A stretch of DNA of 64,000 nt from Lentinula raphanica (lineage: Eukaryota; Basidiomycota; Agaricomycetes; Agaricales; Omphalotaceae), in the NCBI GenBank assembly GCA_027919835.1, contig JANVFP010000018.1, positions 868,001 to 932,000 on the forward strand. Direction: 5' to 3'. Position 1 is the first letter of the stretch. Each line of letters opens with the position of its first letter. Positions 1 to 9,270 of this stretch are shown piece after piece. The notes below the pieces were generated by a model. It was not told the DNA's origin, did not search any database, and saw only the letters and a program-made list of their open reading frames with translations. Made by a program: the position numbers and the translations under genes.

Positions 1-617
1 TGTTGTTTTCGAGTTTGATGCTACTATCAGCATCATCAGGGGACGAGGAAGAAGATGCGGTGGAGGATGTAGGAGCATGACTAGCAGTAGCAGGCGGAGG
101 CGATGAAGAAGATACCGCAGGCAGTGTGAACGTTTGCCTCCGATTAACGTCCTCTGGATAAACATACGTGAGGAGCGTCCAATCAGGCTTTTCTTTTGCT
201 AAAGCGGCATCAAGAACAGGCCGGACGTAGACCGCACAAGTACGACCGACAAAACCCCCTTGAAATGTGAGAGAAAGCGATTTGGGTACTACCCCTCGCG
301 ATGTCGAGGAAGATGAATTTGGAAAAGTGAGAGTGATTGTTTGTGGGAGACCCTGTAGATGCAAGGTTTGTCAGTTGCTGGCTTCTTCCTACAGCAGCGC
401 ACTGCTCACCTGTTGGCTAGTCCAACACGTCTCTGGACTTCCATCGATGAGGTTCTTCTTCCCGACAGATTTGTCTAGTGTTGAACTGACTCTGTGAGTC
501 TAGGCGTGAGTTTTTGAGATGGGCCGGATTTGAGTAAGAGTTACGCACCTACTTTATCATCGTATCAGGCGATATCAAAGACACCAACTCTGTAGGCGTA
601 TCCTGAATTTCGGCCAT
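1..617 (-). CDS. NR2C2AP-like (nuclear receptor 2C2-associated protein) discoidin-fold protein, 3' end outside window
   Basis: Three exons read on the minus strand: 617-553, 491-410 and 352 to the left edge. Both introns have GT-AG borders and the frame is kept across them. The start is the ATG at 617 (MAEIQDTPTELVS). The protein resembles the small eukaryotic NR2C2AP/TRA16 family, a galactose-binding-like beta sandwich. Visible landmarks are a VSSTLDKSVGKKNLIDG segment, SPETCWTSQQG, TLTFP, TFQGGFVGRTCAV and VYPEDVNRRQTF, in the order of the animal protein. After these comes a Ser/Pro/Ala-rich insertion (about residues 120-150). No stop is reached, so the C-terminus is missing. In animals this family binds an orphan nuclear receptor, which fungi lack, so the role here is unknown. 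Confidence 0.72.
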
Positions 618-1006
618 TTGTGTCGAGGCGCTGATGGAAGTTCAACGTTGAAACCTGGTTGAAACCACAGAAGCGATGGGCGCTTATCATGGCCTTATCC
701 TGACTTTCGACTTGTCCCTAACTCTGATAAACTTCATGCTCAAGTTTCCGCCATGAAACGAGGTTATCGAAGGCTATGAAGACCGGAATGAATCAATGCC
801 TATCAATCCTATACTCTGAAGTCTTATCTCGGACTTTCCAGCGCACACTCCGTCGGAACCTTCACTTATAACTACTTGTTTGATTCGCATTTCGCAAGCT
901 ACCCATCCTTCTAGTATCTCTGCTGGTCAGAGAACCACACAGCTCACTTTGCTCCTCTTGTGGACTCTTCGTACCTCAAACAAATTTCTAAAACAGACTC
1001 TTCAGC
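618..1006. other. Intergenic region between two divergent genes
   Basis: No convincing coding segment. The region separates the minus-strand NR2C2AP-like start (617) from the plus-strand secreted-protein start (1007), so it should hold both promoters. I see no clear TATA box. Confidence 0.5.
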
Positions 1007-2039
1007 ATGTTCAATTTTCGCTCTGGGGTGCTACTCTGCATCTTCGTCACAGTCCATGCTCTACCTGCACCATTGCTTGGCACTGGTTTCTTCAATTCTG
1101 GTCAGCCTGGTACTAGTAAAGCCATATCCAGTGCCACGGAACCCAAGTGGTTAATTCAAAGTCCTTATCCACAACTTGGGCCTCAGGATCGAAAGGCTTT
1201 TTGTATGTCCTCATCTCGTCAACAAACGATTCTTCCGTTCTGAATTTCCCGGTCTGTTTTAGCATCTGAGCTCTCGCCTCCTAGTTCAGGCGCCAGCAAT
1301 CGTCAAGGAAGGCAGCTCATACCCACAGACCGCAGTACCGGTCTGCTCGCTGTTGAACACATCACCCAGTACGGAGCCCAATCAGGAACCATGATAGCCA
1401 ACTACCTCCTCACCAAATCTCCTACTCCGGCCACGGACGCCGATTACGCCAAAGTGAAAGTGCTCAAAGACATTGGAGAACTCGTCGCTTCGGGTGCGAT
1501 CAGGGATTCAACGAACGAGAACTATGCGTTCATCATGAAAGGGAGTAGTGCTGGAGCAACGGGGAAACCGTTGGAACAGGTAAGACTCAGCGCCGCGCAG
1601 AAGAAAGCAGCAAAGCCGCAGATCAAGAAGCTGGCTTGTGATAAGGTGGTCCGAGTCGCAATGGCGCATAGAATTCTCTATACGTATGTGCAATACTATG
1701 TTCGAGCTTCAGATTGTTCACAGACAACTCGCTCCCGCAGGGGTTTCAAGACGAGTGAGATCTTGATCACTCCTTCTACTAGTCCTTCATCTCCAGCCCT
1801 TTCAACTGGCTCGACATCATCATCTCTCTCGGGCTCGGGCTCAGCCAGTTCATCTGTACCCATTGTCGCTGTCGATCTTTTGGCATGGAACAAAGTTCAG
1901 CAAATCACCGAAGCTGCGACTGGCCCTGAAGTGGTGAGTGTCTTTTGTGCAAGTTGAAGGACCGCCGCTGAGGTTATGCTGTAACCTTCAATAGATGACT
2001 TACTGTGAAAGACTCTTTGATAGTGAATATGAGGTGTGA
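1007..2039 (+). CDS. Secreted hypothetical protein with C-terminal Ser/Thr-rich segment
   Basis: Exon 1 is 1007-1202. It encodes a signal peptide (MFNFRSGVLLCIFVTVHALP, probable cleavage after the HA pair). A 60-nt GT-AG intron (1203-1262) joins in frame to exon 2, whose ORF runs to 1957. A strong donor (GTGAGT at 1937) and an acceptor ending at 1994 would remove 58 nt and replace the last residues by a short tail ending at 2039. Without that splice the stop is 1955-1957. The body contains an alpha-helical stretch (AKVKVLKDIGELVASGAIRD), a basic AQKKAAKPQIKK patch and a Ser/Gly/Pro-rich linker near residues 235-265. I do not recognise the family. The last 70 nt of coding sequence and the 3' flank recur at about 3,950-4,150, so this gene end was included in the duplication that made the downstream array. 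Confidence 0.6.
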
Positions 2040-2297
2040 TTGAATGGAAGACTTCGATATGGGATTCGGATCTGAGAGTTGAAACGTTGAAACTTGATAG
2101 TATTACAGAATAAGTTTTTCGTTTGAAGTACGGCAAAGAGTTGTTGTTATAACTATTATCTGGAGGTGGGTTTCAGTTCTCGATCCGTACGCTCTTGGAG
2201 AGTGAGCGCTTGAGCGCTAGTGAGCTCTAGCAGGTGTGGTATGCAGAGCAGTAACTTCAAGGAACTTCCAAACAGCCTGTTCGCGAAGCGCCTGCCA

Positions 2298-2303
2298 CAC
2301 GTG
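2298..2303 (+). promoter_or_regulatory. Conserved CACGTG E-box upstream of copy A
   Basis: CACGTGGCAAAGA lies 67 nt before the ATG at 2365. The same CACGTGGCAA core is kept upstream of copies B and C while surrounding bases have diverged. A palindromic CACGTG is the usual site for bHLH factors in fungi, so a shared cis-element is plausible. Confidence 0.45.
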
Positions 2304-2364
2304 GCAAAGATAATTATCGTTCAAACAGATTCAAACCATTTCTCATCTTTGATTTCATGTAAAC

Positions 2365-3854
2365 ATGTCCGTCTCTAGTTCTCCCAGTCTCGAACCATCG
2401 TCAAAGCATGGTCAAGTGCTACTTGAGAATACCATTGCACTTATCCACCAAACTGCTTTAGACAAATTGGAGTTAGTAGATTCTGGAAAAGTTTCCCTTC
2501 TCCAATGGGCGAAAGAGTATGCAGCTTGTCGTGTAAGCATATGATTATCCTGATAGTCTAGCTCTTCATACCCGTAGACGTCTCGCTGAATCCCAAACAC
2601 TGATTGTTAACTCACAGTTCCGGTATAAACGAATCGTTCGTCTCCTTCGAAGCGGAGGACAGTGGAACGAAGCAGATTACGTGCAAGAAATATCCATCGC
2701 ACAAAAGGCAATCAAGGCCGGCGACTCTTTCATCCTTGCTCGTGCCCAAGCCGACTGGGAAGGCGACTGGGTCCATCCTCGATGGAAAACAGCTGCTCTC
2801 AAACGGGCCAAAGTCCAAAAAGAGAAAGAACTCGAAGAGCGGCAAAAACTCGACGAACTTCTTTCTCGTGCGGCTGATATCTCCCAGACTGGGGACAATG
2901 ATCTTCAGTTTAGCTACGAGTCTGAGGACGAAAATTTCGAAGATCAGCTCGAATCAAGCTTACGATCTCCAGCACTCAAAGATGAGTCTCCGAGGCCAGC
3001 TGTCTCTTCTAGTTGGATCAGAAATGTATTGTCGGATGACCTGCCTCACACAAGTCGGAGATCTGAACCGGAGTTGCAGGCAGCCTCGAAAGGATTGCCT
3101 GCAAACCTTTCATCCCAGAGTCCGAGTACCAGTAGAGTGCTCGTATCAGATTCTGTCACCACTGTGACTCCGTCTGTGTCTCTCACTCAAGCCGTGCTTT
3201 CGAGTCGCGAACGACAAGCTAAGCCAAAAGGAAAACCAAAACTCCCCTTCAATCAGAGAAACCTAAACGTGCTCGGGTCGATGGTACGTTAGTACCTACA
3301 TTTTTCCTGTACTAGTTCTCAACATTAACATGGTATAGATGGCATTGATGAATCGTCCACTTCGAATCGAATCAGAGCACCCTCTATACCAATTGACCAT
3401 GCGCTTCTACCAGTCGACTATCGAGGTCTGTCGAAGAAAGCACAACGGTGCCTCACTCGAACCAAAAAGGTTCCGAAGCAGCGCACCGTTGATGAGGTTC
3501 TGCTTGAGTTAGAACGTCCCAGTGGTTCGAATGTAATTAATGAAGCTTATCTCAAGGAGGTTTCGCAAACCTTGGTACGTTTGCTAGTGAGTTCTGGAGA
3601 GACGAATACTTAAACTTGTGATGTTGCAGCCACTTTGCCTACAGTGTTTCATCAAGAATATCCCGTGTGTCTGGGTCACTCAACGCGCTCAGTGCGAACA
3701 TTGCCAAGCGCATGAGTTGAGGTGCACTTTTGGTGATCTATATCGCTGGCACCGAGTCTGCTATCAACTTCCAGAGTACGAACCAAGGGAGATACGCAAG
3801 ATTTATGAGATGAAGCCGTCTAATTTGGACCCTTTCTGGTTTGAAAGAATGTGA
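2365..3854 (+). CDS. Tandem Zn2Cys6-like family protein, copy A (frameshifted in exon 2, possibly a pseudogene)
   Basis: Exons are 2365-2532, 2618-3283, 3339-3574 and 3630-3854, with introns of 85, 55 and 55 nt. Exon 1 encodes a helical segment (LLENTIALIHQTALDKLEL). Exon 2 encodes a conserved block (EISIAQKAIKAGDSFILARA, then QADWEGDWVHPRW), a KEKELEE coiled stretch and an acidic/Ser-rich linker. Exon 3 holds a short conserved region (DYRGLSKKAQRCL). Exon 4 holds a cysteine array with spacing C-x2-C-x6-C-x8-C-x2-C-x6-C, then DLYRWHRVCYQL. Compared with copies B and C, exon 2 lacks one base at about 3,238-3,242. The KRAR-VDG end seen in copy C is therefore out of frame, and exons 3-4 are read only after a frame correction. 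Either the gene is broken, or there is a sequence error or an unseen splice. Confidence 0.7.
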
Positions 3855-3949
3855 AGTAGATTCATGCCAGACAAATAGTTGTTTTTGCTTTTCCTTCCTG
3901 ACTCCATTTCGAATACCTTTGACTCCTGCTTACCTGCTGTACATTCTGG

Positions 3950-4200
3950 CATGGAACAAAGTTTAGCAATTCACCAAAGTTGCGAATGACCTTGAAGTAG
4001 TGAGTGTCTTCTATGATAATTTTATGGAGGACTGGTTGGAAGACTGCTTCGATATGGTATTCGGATCGGGGAGTTACTTTTTGTTCGAAGTTCAATGAAA
4101 TAGGGCAAAGAGTTATTGCTATAGATATTGGCTAGGTTTATTTTTCAGACCTCAATCCTCAGACTCATCGCAAGTGAGCCCTAGCGAGTGTGGTATGCAG
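3950..4200 (+). repeat. Duplicated 3' flank of the upstream secreted-protein gene
   Basis: The stretch resembles 1,884-2,200 (TGGCATGGAACAAAGTT, then CTTGAAGTAGTGAGTGTCTT and a GATATGG-ATTCGGATC block), but the reading frame of the former gene end is broken here. It carries the final part of a gene as a passenger of the segmental duplication and is not itself coding. Confidence 0.75.
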
Positions 4201-4264
4201 AGCAGTTGAAAGGACTCACAGCCTGGCGGCAGCTCCTGCAGAGTTTCGTACTAAGCGCTGGCGG

Positions 4265-4270
4265 CACGTG
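4265..4270 (+). promoter_or_regulatory. Conserved CACGTG E-box upstream of copy B
   Basis: CACGTGGCAAGGA lies 80 nt before the ATG at 4345, in the same relative place as in copies A and C. Confidence 0.45.
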
Positions 4271-4344
4271 GCAAGGAAAAAAAACCAGTTGAAGTTCAAA
4301 ACTCTCTTCAACTTCAACTTTGTCGCTTCGAATCTCGAGTCAAC

Positions 4345-5791
4345 ATGTCCGTCTCTGACTCACTAAGCCTTGAACCGTCCTCAACACATGCACAGCTCTT
4401 ACTTGAGAATACCATCGCACTTATCCACCAAACTGCTTCGGAAAAATTGAAGTTAGTAGATTCTCAAAAATTATCCCTTCTCCAGTGGGCGAAAGAATAT
4501 GCAGCTTGTCGGGTAAGTATACGATCATCTTGATATTTTTCCAGCTCTCCGTGACCGCGTAGGTGTCTCGCTTACTGGCTCTCAATTCACAGTTTCGGTA
4601 TAAACGAGTCCTTCGTCTCCTCCAAAGCGGAGGACAATTGAACGAAGCAGACTACGTGCAAGAAATATCCATCGCACAAGATGCAATCAATGCCGGGGAC
4701 TCTTTTATTCTTGCTCGTGCCCAAGCCGACTGGGAAGGCGACTGGGTCCATCCTCAATGGAAAAAAGCTGCTCTTGAACGAGCTGACATTCAGAGGGAGA
4801 ACGAACTCAAAGAACAAAGAAGGCTCCAAGAACTCCTTTCGCATGCGGCCAATATCTCACACACTGGTGCCAATGATCTTCAAATCAGTTACGAATCCGA
4901 GGATGAACTCGATCCAAAGCCACAGTCTTCACTACTCCGAAAAACTCAGTCATCGAGGCTCGCGACTCTTTCTCCAGACTGGACTTCAGCGGGGATTGGC
5001 AGTGCTACATTGTCGGATAATGAAGTTTTGGAAATAGTAGATTCCGACAAATCGTCTGCAGATGGACCATCCCGGCGTTCTAGTGTTAGATCAGGTTTGG
5101 CTGCCACTCAGTCTTCGAGTTCAACTTCAGCCATCCGACGATCGGCGCGATCAGTCCAGAAAAGACGACAACCTGAAAGTCTTCTTCGATCCGAGTACGT
5201 TATGAAACGCCCTCGGAAAGTCGATAGTATGTTGTTTATATGCATTTCTGTAATTCATACTCAATTTGGTGTAGACGCTTGCCAATCGTCAGCCCTGAAG
5301 AAATACGCGCCCTCTTCACCGGTTCAGCATGCACTCCTGCCGTTCGATTTTCGAGGCTTGTCAGAGGAAGCACAACACTGCCTTGTTCGAGCCAAGGATC
5401 ATCCCAAATGCACAGTTGATCAGGCCCTGCTCAAGATATTCAACCCTACCTATACGATCCTGATCAATCCAGCATACATTCAAGAGGTTTCGCGCACCTT
5501 GGTATGTTTCCCAGCTGTCCTAGATGGCTGAAGGTCTGAACTATTTTGATATTACAGCCACCTTGCCAGCACTGTTTGGATAGAGGGATACCGTGTGTCT
5601 GGCCCGAGTCTCTACGCGTACGGTGCGAGAACTGTCTCGTCCTCAAAAGGAGGTGCAGTTTTACCGATATATATCGTTGGCATCGAGTCTGCTATCAGCT
5701 CTCAGAGCACAACCCAGCCGAAATTCGCAAAACCTTTGAGAAAACACTGTCTAATTTTGACCCTTTCTGGTATGAACGAGTTTCGAAGTAA
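4345..5791 (+). CDS. Tandem Zn2Cys6-like family protein, copy B
   Basis: Exons are 4345-4512, 4593-5226, 5275-5501 and 5558-5791. All donors and acceptors are GT-AG and phases match copy C. The 48-nt intron 2 (5227-5274) is a multiple of three and free of stops, so an unspliced form would also be in frame. Domains follow the family: N-terminal helix (LLENTIALIHQTA), QADWEGDWVHPQW block, coiled stretch, Ser-rich variable linker with a basic patch (RRSARSVQKRRQP), FDFRGLSEEAQHCL, and a C-terminal cysteine array C-x2-C-x6-C-x8-C-x2-C-x6-C (CQHC, CVW, CENC, RRCSF) followed by DIYRWHRVCYQL. That spacing fits a Zn(II)2Cys6 fungal-type zinc cluster, but it sits at the C-terminus instead of the usual N-terminus. 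A DNA-binding or transcription role is inference. The copy appears intact. Confidence 0.78.
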
Positions 5792-6255
5792 CACTGGTAG
5801 GCAACCAACCATTCTTGAAAGTACTTTCTAGTTCTGTCCATATCTCCTACCTATCGTACATACTGTGTTTTCAACAGGGCATTTTGAACCATCCTTAACG
5901 ACAGGAGCTACGAATGATGGGATTGACAAAAGGATATTGTAGCATCGCGTATTGTTTCGTATGTTTTGACTTCGAATTCGAGTCCGAAATGTCCAACGTT
6001 GCAACTTTTGTACTAAGTCGACGTTGAAGTGATATTCGTCGTTTGAAAGGATATGTTGTAATCAATGCATCCTAGCTCGCTCGCAGAGTATCATGATTCA
6101 TGAGCACTAAGTAAGACTGCATCTGACACAAAATTCAACCAAGTGTGTCCATGAAAACTCAAAAGGGGAGGGAGGAAAGCTCTGGAAAGCTGAGGACTCG
6201 GGCCCAAAGTGACTGTGTCACTGTTAGCGCTCATGGTTGTACTACTAAGCGCCGG

Positions 6256-6261
6256 CACGTG
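6256..6261 (+). promoter_or_regulatory. Conserved CACGTG E-box upstream of copy C
   Basis: CACGTGGCAAAGATGAAAAA begins 104 nt before the ATG at 6360. This is the third instance of the shared motif. Confidence 0.45.
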
Positions 6262-6359
6262 GCAAAGATGAAAAAATTGTTACTATTAGAACTTCAATTT
6301 CAATTTTCAACCGTTCTTTGTTCAACTTCGACGCTTCAAGCTTCAAACCTTGAGGAAAT

Positions 6360-7861
6360 ATGTCCGCCTCTGTTTTACCAAGCCTTGAACCTTCTTCAAA
6401 GCATGCTCAACTACTACTTGAAAATACAATTGCACTCATTCACCAAACTGCCTTGGACAAATTGAGGTTGGTAGACTATGCAAAAGTATCTCTCCTCGAA
6501 TGGGCAAAGGAATACGCAGCTTGTCGTGTAAGTATATGATCACCATGATATTTGTCTAGCTTTCTATGACTACAGACGATGCTTTGATATCGTATATTGA
6601 CCGTCAACTCACAGTTTCGGTATAAACAAGTCCTTCGTCTTCTTCAAAGCGGAGGTCGGTTGAACGAAGCAGACTATGTTGAAGAAATATCCATCGCACA
6701 AGATGCAATTAAGGCCGGCGACTCTTTCATCCTTGCTCGTGCTCAAGCCGACTGGGAAGGCGACTGGGTTCATCCTCGATGGAAAAAAGCTGCTCTCAAA
6801 CGAGCTGAAGTCCAAAAAGAGAAAGAACTCGAGAAAGAACTTGAAGAGCAGCAAAAAGTTGAAAACCTTCTTTCTCGTGCGGCGGACATCTCTCAGACTG
6901 GTGCGAATGAACTCCAATTTAGCTACGAGTCCGAGGACGAAGATTTCGAAGATCAGCTGGAATCAAGCTCACAGTCTTCGCTACCCAAGAATGAGTCTGC
7001 GAGGCCAACTATCTCTCCAGATTGGATCACCCCGGGGACCGTAGACAAAGTGTCGGATGACCTTCCTCAGTCAAGTTCAAAGGCTGACTTGCAACCAAAA
7101 GAGTCGCCTGTAGCTTGCCACTCCCAGAGTCCTAGCACTAGTGCCTTGTTCGATTCAGTCGTTACACCCGGACCGTCTTTGTCTTTGAGTCAAGCCATAC
7201 TTTCGAGTCTCGGACGACCAGTTGAGCTAAAACGGCAACCCGAAAGCCCTCTTCAGTCAGAACAATTCAAACGCGCTCGAATCGATGGTACGTTACCCTA
7301 CTACATACCCCTGTGGGATTTGTTGTTCAAGCCTGTATAGATGGCGCTGGTGAACCGACCACCTCAAATCAGATCAGTACACCCTCTTCTTCAATTCAGC
7401 ATAAACTTCCATTCGATTATCGAGGCTTATCGAAGGAAGCACAACGGTGCCTTTCTAAGGCCAAGCAAATCCAGCAGCGCACTGTTGATGAAGTCCTGCT
7501 TGATTTATATCGCCCCAATGGCTCAACCACGGTTAACGAAGCCTATGTCCAGGAAGTATCGCAAACCTTGGTACGTTCTTCAGCCTTTTTTCTGTAAAAG
7601 TGCATTCTTTACTAGTTGTGATATTGTAGCCACCCTGCCTAAACTGTTCTAAAAAGCATATCAGGTGTATCTGGGGCACTCAACGCGCGCGGTGCAGCGA
7701 GTGTTACAACAACGACTCTAGGTGCAATTTCAGTGATGTATATCGCTGGCATCGAGCCTGCTATGAACTATCGGAGCATGAGCCCGCAGACATACGGAAG
7801 ATTTATGAGAAAACACCGTCTAATTCAGACCCCTTTTGGTACGAACGAGTTTCGAAGTAAA
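6360..7861 (+). CDS. Tandem Zn2Cys6-like family protein, copy C
   Basis: Exons are 6360-6527, 6615-7287, 7341-7570 and 7630-7861. The first exon is exactly 168 nt, as in A and B. The protein starts MSASVLPSLEPSSKHAQ and keeps the LLENTIALIHQTA helix, the QADWEGDWVHPRW block, an expanded KEKELEKELEEQQK coiled stretch, an acidic linker (SYESEDEDFEDQ) and a basic KRARIDG end of exon 2. Exon 4 has the cysteine array (CLNC, CIW, CSEC, RCNF; C-x2-C-x6-C-x8-C-x2-C-x6-C), then DVYRWHRACYEL. It is intact. It is the best reference for the family because its frame shows where copy A lost a base. I do not recognise a named family; a C-terminal Zn2Cys6-like cluster is the only functional hint. Confidence 0.78.
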
Positions 7862-9184
7862 TCCAGCCTGTTCAGATCCCCTTCATTATTTACTTACGTT
7901 GTGCTGTACATACTATGTTTTCCGAAGGGACCAACTGTACATGTACAACCATCAGTACAAGATTGACATCGGAGAAGAATATTGTTATTGTTACCTATTG
8001 TAACCTATTATAACCTAGTACACTGTATGTTTTGAGTCTTGACAATGACATCGAGTCAATGTACAAAGCCTGGCTGAGCTTGGCTTAGCTTGCCTGAAGA
8101 ACCTTACAACCCCTGTTGGAATTCTGTTCATCCTGAAGATGTTTACCTCAAGCTGTCAATAGGAATGCAAGCTAACCATATATTCTAGGCAGGATACGAC
8201 ACTATTGAGTATCCGCACAATACTGTAACAGCCAATAACTCATAGAAGTTTTGAGTATTCGTCGTTTGAAAGGATATATCATGATCAAAAGCCTCTTAGC
8301 TCGCTCGCTATGTACCATGAGCACTAAGACTCCATCTGGTACAACGATTCAAGAATGTAACCTAGTGTGTCCACGAAAAGGGCGTCTGATTTAGTAACAG
8401 GCGAATTCTCGTTATCAAGATTCAAAAGAATACAGCCCCATCACCGCGGTTGGGCCAGTTTTGGCCTAATGTTTTGTGGCGTTAGCTTGAAAGTGCGAAC
8501 AAACCAAACATTCCAAGTACATACCTCCGGTAGCTGGCAGCTTGCAGCTTGCACTGACTGTTTCGATACGTGCGAGAGAGAGAGCCTGGAGAGTAGACTC
8601 TGAAAAGCTCGTTGACCAATGGAGTCCTCCATCTCTACGTCCAAACTCAAACTGACGACTCGACACGACCAATCATGGCAAGCAGAAAAATTTGTCCATT
8701 CAGTTTGAGCTTACCTACATAGAGGATTTTCGCTAGCCCCGCTCAAACGTCTAGGTTGGAGTTGGAGAGAGTACCGATCTTGACAATGTGGTAAAAGGCC
8801 ATTCTTCCCCGGATTGCGGGAACAGCGAATATACTCTATACACTGTGTCATGAACGAGATACATAACGTGTAGCTCGCAGTGTAAGTATTTGCCTTTCTT
8901 TCGATCAGTTTGTCGTCTCCGTACCGAGTGGGTCGTATTGGTCAGAGCTCCTTGAGCCGCTGAGGACGAGGCAGCTGGGGAGTCTGCGTGGGGGATGGAG
9001 TCATGGAGGAAGAAAGCAAGGCACTGGGCAAGTTGAATAGAGGCTCTCCCGAAATGGCTAGACTGTTCCTACTTATCATACCCTATTACGTGATCTACTT
9101 TATTCCAAGGGTTCGCGCGTGAATCTAGTAGGATTGCTTGAACTTCACCATGTTCCAGTACTGACAGACGCCCACATTCCAGAA
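7862..9184. other. Intergenic, contains a decayed flank of the tandem array
   Basis: About 1.3 kb without a supported gene. Bases 8,255-8,380 resemble 6,030-6,170 (GTTTGAAAGGATAT, TAGCTCGCTCGC, TGAGCACTAAG, GTGTGTCCA), so the duplication extends past copy C and then stops. Nothing recognisable lies between 8,400 and 9,180. Confidence 0.6.
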
Positions 9185-9190
9185 TATAAA
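9185..9190 (+). promoter_or_regulatory. TATA box candidate of the MFS permease gene
   Basis: AATATAAAGC, with TATAAA 81 nt upstream of the ATG at 9271, is at a suitable distance for a fungal core promoter. Confidence 0.45.
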
Positions 9191-9270
9191 GCTCTCCAAC
9201 TCCTTCTCAGGGTGTCCTCAACCTTTTTCTCTCTCTTACAAAGGTGCCCGGCGACCATCTGCCAGCTGAG

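Larger units (their letters stand above)
1884..8380 (+). repeat. Tandem segmental duplication, three full gene units plus a truncated fourth flank
   Basis: Copies A (2365-3854), B (4345-5791) and C (6360-7861) share exon structure and much of their nucleotide sequence. The flanks also repeat. About 1,884-2,130 (end of the secreted-protein gene and what follows) is recognisable at about 3,950-4,110, including GGAACAAAGTT and GATATGG-ATTCGGATC strings. About 6,030-6,170 upstream of C recurs at 8,255-8,380 downstream of C. Units are roughly 2 kb. This points to unequal crossing-over rather than retroposition, because introns are retained in every copy. Confidence 0.85.
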
